DNA from: Cylicocyclus nassatus
Lineage: Eukaryota > Nematoda > Chromadorea > Rhabditida > Strongylidae
Assembly: GCA_958299035.1 (NCBI GenBank)
Contig: CATQJL010000223.1
Location: 72,585,006 to 72,649,005 of the forward strand
Direction: 5' to 3'
Length of the DNA stretch: 64,000 nucleotides
The notes beneath the pieces are model-generated. The model saw only the letters and a list, made by a program, of their open reading frames with translations, was not told the DNA's origin and did not search any database. This document shows positions 10,431-22,871 of the stretch, piece after piece. Position 1 is the stretch's first letter; each line of letters opens with the position of its first letter. The position numbers were made by a program, and so were the translations under genes.

Positions 10431-12734
10431 TTGAGAAAAAACCCTGTACAACGGATCCCGCCTACGGCGCCGGTTGGTAGCAAGAACGATGTCAGGGTCC
10501 TTAGGGCGCCCTTTGGATCGGACAAAAACGACACGTCTGCCCGGACGACACGCCATGAGACTGCCTCATGCTCTGCACCTACAACGCTAGGACAGTCTCC
10601 ACAAACGCCGACTTTCACGCTCTTCTCGACGCTGCAGAGCACATCATCGCTCTGCAGAAAACGAAGTCCAGAAAGAAGGACGTGCGACAGATGGGTGATG
10701 GGACTCTCATCATTCGTGGTGAAAAGGTTCCATCACGAAACGTGGGAGGCTTCGGCTTTGTCGTCCACCCATCTATCGTCCATCTTGTCGATTCGCATGA
10801 GATTCTATCACCTCGACTAGGCATCCTACGACTACGCCCTCCACATCAGAAGACAATCAGCATCATCAACTGGTACTCTCCAACATCAGCACCTAACGAC
10901 TCAGAACTAGATGCTTTCTACGAAGATGTGGAGGAGGTCGTCCGCAACGAGAAGTCCTTTTACAAGTTTGTTGTGGGTGACTTTAACGCGAAAATCGGGA
11001 TGCCACTGGAAAAGGAATATAGGATCGGGAAGTTTGGATATGGGCTCCGGAAGGAAAACGGCAACCGTCTTGTTGGACTTCTCTCCGCCGCACGACTTTT
11101 CCATGGAACATCTTTATGAAGAAAGAACATCGCCGGTGGACATGGGAGTTGCCCAACGGAACGACTCACGCGGAGATCGACCACATTCTCACCAACCGAA
11201 GGTGGAGCTTGCTCGATGTCTCAGTAGTTCCATCCTTCTGCAGCGGCTCCATCACCGCTTCCTTCGAGCGGAGTTACGATTCAGTCAAAGGCTGGAAAAA
11301 AAGGTCTGCCACAGTGTCGCAAGAAGGAAGAATGTCGTTTATGACGGTAACAGGCTGGAAGAGCTCATATCAAGTTGTGACTGGCCCATCGAGGGGGACT
11401 CAACACGACTACGACCGGCTTCTGAAAGGATTGCGAGCCTGCGGAGAGTGCGCCTCAGTGACTTCCGAGAAGAACGTGAAACGCATTTCGAAGACCACCA
11501 AGGAAATGTACGAAAGAAGAAGGTTTCTGAGGCAGGATCCGAATGCAACCCATCTCGAGCGACTGATAGCCAACGCCAGTTGCAGAACAGCTTTGCAGGA
11601 GGATCTCAGGAAATACAGGCAAGCCACGATACTGGAAGCAGCCGAAGGAAGACGAAGTCTCAAGAAATGCCGAAGGGACCTCTGTGAATATCACGTACCG
11701 CTGGCTGCACTATCAAACGAGGACGGGACTCCGACTTCTTCCCGATACAAGATGGAATCTATCGCGAAGAACTTCTGTACCAACCTCTTTCGCTCATCAA
11801 CACCCGTGCCGATGCCCGTTGTTCCCACTGGAGAAATACCACCACGAATTCTACCTGCTGAGGTGCGGCCGTTCAGACCATGAAGACATCCACGGCTCCA
11901 GGACCAGACAATCTTTCCGTCCAACTTCTGCGAGCCGGAGGACAACGTCTACACGAGATTCTCGCGTCGCACCTGACATCTTACCTTCAGAAGGAAAGGA
12001 ATCCCGACCAGTGGAGAACATCAAGAACCGTCCTTTTTTTTTCAAAAAGGGTGAACGGGAAGATTTTCGGAACTACCGTCCAATATGCCTGCTGAGTGTG
12101 CTGTACAAGCTTTTCACGAAGATTATCCTCGCTCGCATATCTAGGACATTGGATGAAGCCCAACCCCAAGAACAAGCTGGATTTCGCAAAGGATTCAGCG
12201 CATGGACCACATCCAGACGGTTTCGAGGGTTATAGAAGTCTGCCGGGAATACCGACTGCCTCTCGTCCTAACCTTTGTCGATTACGAGAAAGCCTTTGAC
12301 AGCGTCGAAACCAACGCCATCCTGTCTGCGCTAGTCGATCAAGGAGTGGACCCAGCTTACGTGAGGACGTTAGCCGACTGTTACAAGGCCTGTACAACGA
12401 CGATGCAGCTTTTCCATCGCCCCCTGACCATCCCAATTGGGAAGGGGGTCCGACAAGGCGACACAATTTCGCCGAAGCTGTTCACCACGGCCTTGCAGTG
12501 GGTGATGAAGTCACTGGACTGGGACGAGAGAGGCATACGAGTTGATGAGAGATTCCTGTCGAACCTTCGTTTTGCGCATCGTTGTCTTTTCGAGCAGTAT
12601 CACTGAAGCAAAGACGATGCTGAAGGAACTGAACGAAGTAGAGAAGAAGATCGGATTGCGAATCAATCGGAAGAAGACTTAGTTCATGAAGAACGCCCTT
12701 TGCGAAGATGCAGAAATGGAATTGGAAGGCACCC

Positions 12735-13724
12735 CAGGGCCCGGCGGGGGTGGCGCTTTCACAAGCTGGATATCGTTTTTGGCCCGAAAAAGCAAAGGGG
12801 AAGTCCTATTTTGGGGTCCGGGGCAGAGCCCCGGACCCCAAAATACGACTTCCCCTTTGTTTACCGATAAACAATGCACATATCATTCTTTATTCATCAT
12901 TCCTTGTTGATGCTACTGTCCTATGAACTTAGATTCCAGCAACGTGAAGATTCTGTGCTCCGATCGATAGCCTGCCCGCAGGCGGGAATTCAAATCGCAA
13001 TTCTTGTAAGAGGAAAATAACAAAATAGGCTCGTTTTCAATGCACAAGTAACGATATGGCACCAAATTTGCTGTGTAGTTGGAGGACCATGAGCATAAAA
13101 AAAGTATGAAGAATTATGAGAAACTTATGTGAATTTAAAAAATGGTAAGTGTTTTTCGAAATTAGGTGGCTCCCGCGCCACCTGGGAGCCACCTGGGGTG
13201 GCTCCCTGCTTCCCTTCACATAATTTCCCGGATTTCTTTACATAAATGTAGACTAGGTCGAAAGTATTGCTATATGTTCAAGTCCGCTTCCAAAACCACC
13301 AAGGCACCGCTTCGATACAGCCCCAAATAGGGTTCACAGCGTTATGATCGGCCTCGGAAAGCGCGCTCCAATCGCAATCGGTTATTGTAGATTGTAAAGT
13401 TTCGCAGCTGACTAATAAATGAGTAGTATCTTAGATATATAAACGTCAAAGTTTGTGCAAATCTTGACCCTATGTTTTTTTTTATAGATTCCTTTGCGGA
13501 TGAACCCATTGAGCTGAAACCTTGATGGCCCGGGCTGGACCAGGAAAGCCAGGTAGTACTACTGTAATAAGCGCTGAGGCCGCCCATCTTATTATTTATG
13601 TATATCTGTTTGTCAGGGACTTACAGGGGTCAAAAATAGGGTCAAAGGGGAAGTCGTAAGAAATTTTGGCTTCAAAGGGGATATCGAATCAAAATTCTGA
13701 AATGCCACCTCCTGCCGGGCCCTG
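12735..13724. mobile_element. hAT-type MITE (family 1), 990 bp, inside the RTE
   Basis: Ends are CAGGGCCCGGCGGGGGTGG and the inverted CCACCTCCTGCCGGGCCCTG. The 8-bp target duplication AGGCACCC is exact (12727-12734 and 13725-13732). Closing the gap restores RTE reading across the site. The interior contains a GC-rich hairpin at about 12811-12841 and a terminus-like motif at 13525-13558 shared with 14593-14626. No transposase. Confidence 0.93.
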
Positions 13725-14372
13725 AGGCACCCCCTATCACGGAAACGTCTTCTTACGTGTATCTCGGACGTTCGATGGACATGGAGAACGACTTGAGGGA
13801 AGAACTTAACAGGAGAAGAAGAGCAGCCTGGGCCGCCTTCGGGCCTCTGAAGGAAGCCACCGACCAACTGACGGACTCGGAGCTTCGTGCCCACCTGTTC
13901 GACTCAACCGTTCTCCTGGCGCTCTGTTGCGCAGCTGAGACTTGGGCTGACACCGTCGCCACTTCGAAAGCTTCAAGGACCACCCAAGGAGCGCTAGAGC
14001 GTAGTCTTCTGAGGATGAGCCGACACAAGCAACACCTCGTCGGACTTCGCAGTACGGATATGAGGAGAATGTCCCGTCTTCGTGACCCAGATTGCGTTAT
14101 TACGGATTACGTTGCAAAAGCGAAGCATCGATGGGCCGGTCACATTATGAGAAGAACAGATGACAGATGGACACTAAGAACATCGGAGTGAATTCCTCGC
14201 GAAGCAAAACGTCCCGAGGAAGACCTCCAACGAGATGGGCAGACGTGTTCGTGGAACGGATGGACCAGCTGAGAAATCAGCTAGATACGATTTTTGCACC
14301 TGGAACTCGTGGACGCAGCCACCGACGTCAGCCAGGAAGATCGTGGATGTCTGAAGCGAGGGACAGGGAGAC

Positions 14373-14511
14373 TTTTGAGCTGGGGCCCGAACGTCACGTG
14401 AAGCCGGGCCATCTAGGTATCTAACTATCACGAGGAAATGGAAACTTTTGAGCTGGGGCCCGAACGTCACGTAAAGCCGGGCCATCTAGGTATCTAAGTA
14501 TCACGAGGATG
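14373..14511 (+). repeat. 74-bp tandem duplication in the RTE 3' region
   Basis: The segment starting CTTTTGAGCTGGGGCCCGAA occurs at 14373 and again at 14447, nearly identical over about 65 bp. RTE elements often carry short 3' repeats; this one is longer. Confidence 0.85.
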
Positions 14512-14625
14512 CGGTTTCGAAGCGGATGTCCCGTGGTAAGTCATTCATAACAGATAAGAGGGAGGGAGGGGGGATTCGCAGTGCAGGTAACCATGGCCCG
14601 GGCTGGACCGGAAAAGCCAGCTAGT

Positions 14626-17600
14626 ATATTATATAAATGCATAGATAATAATACTTGAGGGGCCGCGAGTCTCCCTCTAATATGTACTCTATGTACTCTT
14701 TAATTCAACTGACTTGGCGGCTGGAAGGCGGGATTCCGTGACCTAATGAAACTATGTAATGATCAGAGAGCATGCGCGCGCTTAGCCGGGAAAGATATAA
14801 ATGATGACTTCCTGGCTGCCTCTTGCTTTGTTGTTTAGATGATGGAACAATAGCCCACTTCTCTGTTTTAGCAAAAATGTGTTTACCAAACAAAGAATGT
14901 CATTTTCATAATGTTGAAGCTCATTCATGACATGTTGACCAAAATTGGGTCACTATGGGATAAAAAGCAAATTGAAGTATAGATGCTATAGGTAATTACT
15001 TGGACCCTCTTCACTTAGGCCAGCATCTGTCTAACCCTTTCGCCTGGGGTTGAGAACAGAATCAAGGCATAACTTGTAGAATGAAATAGCTATCGGACAT
15101 CAAGACTGCAAGAGAGCATCGAAGCAACGGCCTTTTTGTTGAAAAAAAAACGCATACGTGAGATTTCCTGTCGCACTCAAAGTAGCTTTGGTAAAGAAAC
15201 ATAATCAAAAGCTGAAAGGATGTCTGGTTCTTGGAGTACTTAACATTATAACGATGAGTACACTTGGGCGCAAGAAAGAGTTGAGCGAGAGTAAAAAATC
15301 TGGACCGACTGGCCAATAATGAAGCATGTTTACTGGAAGAATCGTAATATATTTTCTTTTACTGAAGAGAATAGCAACAAATGAAAGAGCAGTCAGATCA
15401 GGGCTGGGCACAGTTGGCACCAGGTCAAACTGGATATCGTTTTAGGGCGGAAAGCAAAGGGGACATCGTTTTTCGAGGTTCGGGGCGGAGAAGAGCCGCA
15501 AGAGCCGTCCGCCTGCCACCGGCATGTTGTCCATCAAGCAAATAAAGGCGTTGTTTTCAGCCAAAACGCAATAATATTGATGTGTGCATGCGCGTTAGGG
15601 AACCCGAACTATGGCTTAAGAACTTTTGAAAACTTATGTCAATGAAGGCTCTGCTGAACTTTTTTCTGAATTAACTGAGACCGTGTCAGCTGGGTGTCAG
15701 CTAGCTGGCACCGACACTTTGCTCACTGAGTTTTCATACTTTTTTACATGAAATGTATCTACACTGTAAAAGTTTACATACAGAAGAGAAACAATTTCAT
15801 CATGTTTTCTTTTCAGCGTTTTATAGCCATCTGAAAATTACTCTGTTTGCTCCGCAGTCGAAAAATCGGCTTTTTTCTGCTTCTCAAGATGTGATTCAAC
15901 CACTTAAAAAGCTCAGAAAGCTGTGAAAAGTTGTTTCATGAAATCAGCATGCTTGAAAACCTTACTACATACTTTTGTATTTCCTAAAAATAATGACGGG
16001 TTTTCAGAACAGATCAAAAGGGACCTCCTACGAAATCTTCAAAATTAGAAGGGACTTCGTTTTGAAATTCCCCTGGTGCCAGCTCGTGCCGAGTCCTGAG
16101 TCAGATTATTCGCAAGCTTTCGAATCATATGTAGAACTTCGAAATACCTTCTTGGTTTCAAAAATGAAGCATGCTCCGTAAAGAATAAATGAAGATCCAA
16201 CTGATCCAACTACAGAGCAAGACCCCAGTAAAAGTAGACCGTCTTTTTTCTTTCTACTTTCCTCTTTTTAGAAATGGAGCGCAGACTTCGCATTAAATCA
16301 GCTGATGCCGCTAATAGATAAAAAAATTTTATTTACGAGCGAGCTAGAAAAAGAGACGTTCTACTTTCATTCTAGATGTTTCAAGCTTTCGAATGACATG
16401 TCGATTGATAAGACATAAAGCTATCCTGAATCAAGAAAGTCTTTGTTCGATGAATTCTCAAAACCAAAACATTGTTAAATTCATCATACTACCTCCGAAA
16501 GGCTCATTTTCACCGTTTGCACATCCCAGTCCCACTCGGCATGTAAGCTTGCGTCAGCATTCACCTCAGGGATCAGCAACCACTTCACTTTTCTAGATCG
16601 GAAATAGCCGAAAAAAAAAACCCCCTTCACCTGGAAAGGATCTTGCCCCCCCCCTCTCCCCTCCTTCGCACCTATGGATTGAACAATGATAAGAAGTTAA
16701 AGTCTCAAGACTTATGTTACAACCTGATAGAAGTTTTTCAAACGCTATTGGACAGTAACATGAAGATTTCACATTTCTGCGACACAGCAGTAAGCAGCCG
16801 CGGTACAAACTCAACCTATGCACAAATATGATCTCGTATCAAAATGTTGGGAAAAAATACGCACCTTGAATGGAGTTGCTCACGTCGAGGAACGACTGAC
16901 GAGGAAACGGTTTGCTTGATTTATATACTTTTTTGTTTTCATGAAGAGGTTATTTAAAACAATATTTGATTTGTACTTAAATGCTAACACTCATCATTCT
17001 CAAACAATAGATATATGAATGAGGTGCAGGTGGGAAAACACTTCGACGACAACATTGTATGCAGTCTCCGAGTTTGAATAAGTCTATGCTTTCCTTTGTA
17101 CTAACCGACATGTGCTGTAGACTTAACCGTAGGAACATTTACATTTGGAAGTTGAATCAAATAGCGTAAAACAATAGTGCTCAGTTTAAAGTGCAGAGAA
17201 CTAATGCATCACATGTTCGTGTTATTCCTGTGACAAAGCCAGAAGTAATTTGAGGATATTTCAATATAGATTATATGTGTTCAGAAGATGAAAGCGATTC
17301 GTACGGTAAGTGTATTTTGAGCCATGCTACATAACACTTTTTTTACTTCACTGCGGTTTACTTCCCAAAATACAGCATTATAAAGTATACCTACAGTGCG
17401 TGGCATCACCTTCATATAAGACATCTCAATTTTTGGAATTTTTGGATTTACATAAGAGACGAAGCACTCCTGTCGGTACTTCTGTGATCTACATATGATA
17501 TCGAATAAAATCGCTTTCCAATTTATATCTCGATTTACTCGCTAATCATCACGTAGGAGGATGTCTATCCTTCCAGTGTTTCCCAGTATAAGACACATTG

Positions 17601-17884
17601 AGCAGGATACGTAAACAGTGCTGTACATGCGTTACAACAAATTTGTCACACTCTTCCAGCCCATTATTATTTGATTCTGCATGAAAATGCCATGTCTGTA
17701 CTTTCAAGGCTCTTTATAAGGTCTCTAAGACAAGTATGGTGACGACTGAAGCAGACGATGCCAGCGGAAAACGGCGGTGATTAAAATGCGTACATTTGCA
17801 CATCCGCTGCGCTGCTGTGGAATGTAGTGCTAGTTACCTCTTACTTTTATTTAATAAGAAAAATAACAAATCACAACAAGAATT
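14626..17884. repeat. Segmental duplication, copy A (partner 24100-29272)
   Basis: Same-orientation alignment with 24100-29272 from TATATTATATAAAT to AACAAATCACAACAA. Copy A has a private hAT MITE (15399-16098) and about 265 bp at 15123-15386 that copy B lacks. Copy B has two private foldbacks and about 900 bp more near 27190-28145. Neither copy shows a conserved reading frame, so the block looks non-coding. The left end includes half of the ~175-bp MITE family (about 14700-14790). Confidence 0.8.
15399..16098. mobile_element. hAT-type MITE (family 1), 700 bp
   Basis: Starts CAGGGCTGGGCACAGTTGGC and ends ..GTGCCGAGTCCTG, flanked by a perfect 8-bp duplication AGTCAGAT (15391-15398, 16099-16106). 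The paralogous block at about 26608 has one AGTCAGAT and no insert, giving the empty site. No coding capacity. Confidence 0.95.
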
Positions 17885-18704
17885 AAAAGCAGCGTGCGTG
17901 TAAGAAGTGGGCGTAGCCTGGAAATGGAGGGGTCTGGAACACTTTCGGAGCGGATTTTGGGCTTTCCAGAAGCGCTTTTCGCTCCAGATATAGTGAACAT
18001 AATATTTTCGTGAGCACGTGTTTTAACCATAACATATCGCAGCGCACATTGCACATAAAAAGTTTTATTAAGCATTTTTCAGTAGAGCTATGTCCTTATA
18101 ACATCCACGATAGAAAACCAGTTAGAGATTTTTCTTCAAAGCCAAGAGAAAGAGCAATGAATTTCGGGAATGTGCAAGGTCCAGGAATTATCAATTTACC
18201 GCAAGTCTACAGCAGCACCGTAAAAAGCGAATTTTGCGTTAGTACTGTAACATGCATGCCAATTGCCCATCTGAGCTGAGTTTAGCGTTGATCTGAGGTC
18301 TTCACTTTCGTTCTGCGGACGGGTGTTTGTGTAAGCGCAACTCAATGCTTTCTGTAGATGGGGGGCTCCCGTAGGCATCACCCGATAGAGCAGCCTCCCT
18401 AGTTTTTAGTATAAGAGAAAAGCGCAGAAAGTCTTTAGCTGTGATTAAATCGCTAACAAACTTTGAAGAAATCCATGTTCACCTTAAAACTGCCTACTGT
18501 AGCCCTACAGTAAGAAGCTATCTTGCGATCAGGTATGATTTTCATGATCAGCGGATCGGATAAACCCTATGTGCGACTTTCTGGGAAAATCGGGACATTT
18601 GATTTTTTCTCGTTCCTCGGCTCTTGAGCTCGCCGCAGGTTTTGCCTGTAATATCAATGATCTTGATCCAACCTGAAACTTCGCTCACAAAGGTTTTAGG
18701 GCTC
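17885..18704. other. No gene recognised
   Basis: Unique AT-rich sequence after the duplicated block. It contains one copy of the short palindrome CTACTGTAGCCCTACAGTA near 18497, related to motifs at 7825, 8436 and 19549. Confidence 0.5.
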
Positions 18705-19343
18705 ACTGTTCACGAAAATCTTAGCTATTCTGCACGAAAGGGTTTTGCTGCAAAGTTACATTAAGCGGGATTTAGCTAAATCACTTAAGCTCGCAAGTTT
18801 GCCTGCCCTTTTAGCTTGTCTGCTGACGGAATTGCCTGCACATTCTTGTAGATTGGAGTCTCTGTACAGTCGGAACATACTTTATCTGTGCCTTCATCTG
18901 CACTACTCCTCAGATTATAAGCTTACGAATTCACGTTCTCATGAATTTTGTCCCAAACCTAAAATTCGCGTGTTTTGGCGAAATCTGATGGGTTACTCGC
19001 GTGTAAGATGAACTTGGTACTTTTGACCAGTGTGTTATGCACTTGTGACACATCCCGTCAAAATACGCCATTTTTAGGTTTGGGATAAAATTCATGAGAA
19101 CGTGAGCTCGTAAGCTCATAATCATGGGAATAGCGCAGATGAAGGCACAGATAAAGTAAGTTTCTACTGCATTGTTCACAGAGACTCCAACCTACAAGAA
19201 TGTGCAGGCAATTCCGTCAGCAGACAGGCGAAAAGGGCAGGCAAACTTGCGAGATTGCTTGACTTAGCTAAATACCGCGTAATGTAACTTCGCAGTAAAA
19301 CCCCTTCTTGCAGAATAGCTAAGATCTCCGTAAACAGGAGTAC
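18705..19343. repeat. Foldback, 639-bp imperfect palindrome
   Basis: The left arm (about 18711-18990) and right arm (about 19060-19340) are inverted copies, including GCAGAATAGCTAAGATC and its complement at the outer edge. The centre is near 19024. Flanking target duplication was not found, so the element class is open. Confidence 0.8.
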
Positions 19344-19674
19344 CGCAATCAGCGCATGGAATACTGTGCTTGACTTAGAACAGATTGATCAAAGTTCAAA
19401 GTGACTCTTTACCATACTCCAACAGTATCCGTACGATGTGCCATCAGCAACAAATCAATGGCGACGTTGTTTTCAGCACACTGACTTTCTAAACAAACAA
19501 AAATGTGCAAAACTGAGCGAAAACTCACTGCCTACCGTATACCTACAGTAAATCGACAGATTGTCGCGCTTCTACATGCAGTTATGATGCGTCTCGCCGA
19601 GCTGAATCGAACGGTGTCCTCGGATTCAGAATTCGTCCATTCTGAAACGAGATATGGCAATGCGATGCGGATCC

Positions 19675-19765
19675 CGAGGACTCTAGTGATGTGCGGCGCA
19701 CTCCGCCGCACTCTAGTAGGCTGCGCCGCACTCCGGCGGACTGCAGCGCACTCTGGTGAAGTCCT
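19675..19765. repeat. Short GC-rich tandem repeat
   Basis: About four imperfect copies of a GCGCACTCCGCCGCACTCTA-like unit, standing out against the AT-rich surroundings. Confidence 0.6.
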
Positions 19766-19814
19766 TCAATAACCGGCTTAATTGACATTCCGGCGACTTT
19801 TTTGACTAATTATG

Positions 19815-21150
19815 AGCGGTGTTGTAGTCTGCTCGCCACAAAGCACCAGCGTTTATTTTTGAACAAAACTTTTTTAGACTCCTTTGTCAGGTAAAATATC
19901 TCCTTTCAAACGATGGCATCAAGGTGACGTTTTGAATTATCTAAATAATGAAAAAGTAATTTACGACAGCACGGCATTTATAATCGCCATTTTCAACTTA
20001 GTATTAGAGCTTTCCTTCGTTTTGCTACGGGTCCTTTTGCTTGCAGCCGAAGGAAAAGTTTTTTTTTCTGAAAATTAAACTGTGAATTCTGTTGCCAAGA
20101 ATGTCAATTAAACCGCTTATTGAAGGACTTAACTTGAAAAATTCAAATCTTTTAGGTTATTATGATTTGTTAACGTAATCTCACTGCTTCGTATTTGAGA
20201 AAACACCCAAATAACATCAGGATTTCATTCACATATGCAATAAAAGGACTAATAAAATGCTTCTCAAATGACATCAGGATCTTATTCACCTATGTAATGA
20301 AAGGGGTGATGAAAAGCTGGTATTGTCTTGCGAGAGGTCAAATCGATTACTTCGTTTCATTAACATCAATAAAAGTCATTGTAAAATGAAATAGTTTCTT
20401 GCTGCTAAATCCTGATTATTTGTCGCAATATGGTTCAGATTGCTACATCATCTGCATTGACACGGTCAAACCTTGTAATCACCGAAACTATACATGTGTT
20501 CGTAGAACTGTTAGCTTTCTCATACTCTTACTGTTAATCTCTGTACTAGCTCTGTCTCATATGTATACTAAGACTTTAGTTTTGGAAATTAAGACTTTAG
20601 CGACTATCATCCTCCACAGGATAACATCTGATTCAACTCATCGGATTGAACCTGTTGGCGAATAACATAAATTTTGTAATACTTATGTTTCCACTTTTTA
20701 GAAAAAGAAGCTTTTGAAAACACCTTAAGTTCAGGCAATGTTGACGTAGTGCAAAGTCCCACCCTCGGTACTGTTAGAAGTTTTATGGACCTTTTGGTTG
20801 ACGGGCTGGCATTCTCCCAGGTGACTAGCGAGAGACCGAACCATGTACCACAACCACTACTCGGATAGGGTTGGTCCATAGTTTCCGGAAATATGGGGGA
20901 GGGATGGCACCATGTCTGTGCACGTCCATTTGAGTCGATGGTGCTGAGTAAACGGCGCATCATCAACTCAGATGTCAATTCCAACATGGTTTTTTGAGAA
21001 ACCTAAGAATTTTTAAAGCTTTTCCGTGTCAAACCTACACGACGTACACGGAAGAAAAGTTTTCGACAAATTCCTAATTTTTTATTTGCTTTTCATCCCT
21101 CGTTCTTGCCATGCTAGTGGCAACAGAATGCTGTCATGAAGGCATTGCCA
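19815..21150. repeat. Segmental duplication, copy A (partner 46070-47455)
   Basis: Direct alignment from GCTCGCC..AAGCACCAGCG to GCCATGCTAGT. Indels between the copies are not multiples of three, and the long minus-strand frames in each fall out of phase, so the block is judged non-coding. Confidence 0.75.
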
Positions 21151-21507
21151 AAATATTAGGTTGGCCCGAAAGTTCTTTCGCACCGAATTCAAAAATTCAA
21201 CTTCTGATTTTTACAACCGATTTGACTGCTTTTATTTTTGTGTGAAAGATTAAGTCACGCTCTTTATAATGACTCTTAGATGCTTGCTAATTTTCATCTG
21301 TTGCATAGATAGGACCGGCAGGAAAAAAATTAGTCAAAATTCGAATCTTCTGCGTAGGGTCATAAAAAATCTGAAATTTACAGTAAATATCTGAGCAGTT
21401 GGTATTATAGGTTGTATTACCTGCACTTTCTAACCGTGTAAAGCCTGTGTTGATTGAACATTTCTGAAAAGTTATGATTTTCGAGCAAGCGATACAAAAA
21501 GGCAAGA

Positions 21508-22506
21508 TTAGGTTGGTCCGAAAGTTCTGTAGTTTCAATTCTGAAAATTCATAATTTTGCCTCAACGGACTTGCTTTGCTATGTTTTTGTTAAAAAGAGC
21601 AAGTCTTTCTTTTTTTGGGAGACAGTAGCGTAGGGTATGAGGCTCCGCTGTGACCAGATTGGACAAGCGATCTCCGCCCCTGGCCAACCAAGCCGTCTAC
21701 CCTCCGGGACCGGCAGATTGGTACCAGAGTAATCTGGGAGGATAAAAGCACTGACTTGAAAACGGCTGGTACCCGCAAGTCACTGTAATAGGCTCGCACG
21801 CATATAATTGCCTCTTCGACTATGAATTTAGAGTGTGCGTTCGGCGCATGCCCTCAGAGGGTATTGAAGACGCCAAATCCTTTATCCTTTATCCATTCTT
21901 TTTTAAATGCTTTTTTGTCTAGCCACTGCTTTGCAATGAATGCAGAGATAAAACAGAAAAACAAGACCACATAAACTTTGCTCATTTTAACTTAGGTCGC
22001 CAAAAAATCTGGAAAGCTGCAGAAAAGTCTGAAATCGTCAACACGTAAGTTTTTTGCCCCGCTCTTTCCAGCCGTGAAAAAATTGCTTGTTTGGACGTCT
22101 CCGTGAAAAGTTACGAATTACTCGTTCACTACAGAAAACGCAAAATTAATTAATGTGCACTTTTCTCGAAAATCATAACTTTTTAAAGAGACTTCCAAAC
22201 AGGACGAGTTTGTCACAGTTGGAAAGAGTAGGTCAAAAACTCTATGTACTGGCGATTTCAGATTTTTCTGCACCGTTCCCGATTTTTGGCGACCCAAGTT
22301 AAAATGAGCAAAGTTTATATGGCCTTGTTTTTCTGATTTTATCTCTGCATTCATTGCAGAGCAGGGGCTAGGTAAAGAAGCTTGAAGGAGAGGGAAAGAG
22401 AAAGAATTGCTCTTTCCAACAAAAATATAGCAAAGCAAATCCGTTGGGGTAGAGCAAAGTTATGAATTTTCAAAAATGAAACGACAGAACTTCCGGGCTA
22501 ACCTAA
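21508..22506. mobile_element. Foldback element nested at the centre of the 21.2 kb foldback
   Basis: Starts TTAGGTTGGTCCGAAAGTTC and ends with an inverted copy followed by TA. Arms pair around a centre near 22145. The left arm is interrupted by a 280-bp retroposon (21617-21895). Confidence 0.85.
21617..21895 (+). mobile_element. SINE-like or truncated non-LTR retroposon
   Basis: About 280 bp ending in a TCCTTTATCCTTTATCC tail, flanked by TTCTTTTTT on both sides (about 21607-21616 and 21896-21904), consistent with a target-primed insertion. The palindromic arm of the host element reads straight through when this segment is removed. No clear RNA polymerase III A or B box was seen, so it may be the 3' end of a longer non-LTR element. 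Confidence 0.65.
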
Positions 22507-22871
22507 TATTTTGGCATTTTTCTCGTAAATCACAACTTCTTATAGAGACAATCAACACAAGCTTTGCACGTTTAGAAAGAGCGGGTAATACAACCTATAA
22601 CACCAACTGCTCAGATATTTATTGTAGGTTTCAGATTTTTTATGACCCTATGCAGAAAATTCAAATTTTCACTAATTTTCTTCTGCCGGTCCTATCTATG
22701 CAACAGATGATAATAGCAAGCAGCTAAGATGTCGTTATAAAGAGCATGACTTACACTTTCATACAAAAATAAAAGCATTCAAATCGGTTGGAAAAATCAG
22801 AAGTTATTAATTTTCAAATTTGGTGCGAAAGACTTCCGGGCCAACCTAATTTATTCAAATTACTAGGAAAA

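Larger units (their letters stand above)
10431..14515 (+). pseudogene. RTE-type non-LTR retrotransposon, copy 2, interrupted by a hAT MITE
   Basis: The endonuclease reads 10568-11119 ([12 protein letters not shown], then [11 protein letters not shown]), continues in another frame at 11116-11883 with EIDHILTNRR, and is followed by the linker. Reverse transcriptase segments include ILASHLTSYLQKE (about 11950), NYRPICLLSVLYKLF (about 12070), VDYEKAFDSVETNAIL (about 12280) and GVRQGDTISPKLF (about 12445). The catalytic FADD box is destroyed at 12571-12580: five bases are missing, removing both aspartates and shifting frame. A 990-bp hAT MITE (12735-13724) then splits the gene; coding resumes at 13735 with SSYVYLGRSMDME and runs to about 14424. 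At least four frame changes make it inactive. Homology to the family is strong and the element is nearly full length. Confidence 0.92.
21156..22851. mobile_element. Foldback element, outermost of a triple nest
   Basis: Ends TTAGGTTGGCCCGAAAGTTC and its inverted copy with TA on the left (21154-21155; right flank mutated). The left arm (21156-21507) and right arm (22507-22851) pair along about 345 bp. The inner foldback at 21508-22506 is inserted at the centre. Non-coding. Confidence 0.85.

Noticed and set aside
20607..20987. Minus-strand frame of 126 codons with a similar frame at 46905-47297
   Set aside because: The two lie in a duplicated block, but indels between copies shift the frame, so similarity is at DNA level rather than protein level.
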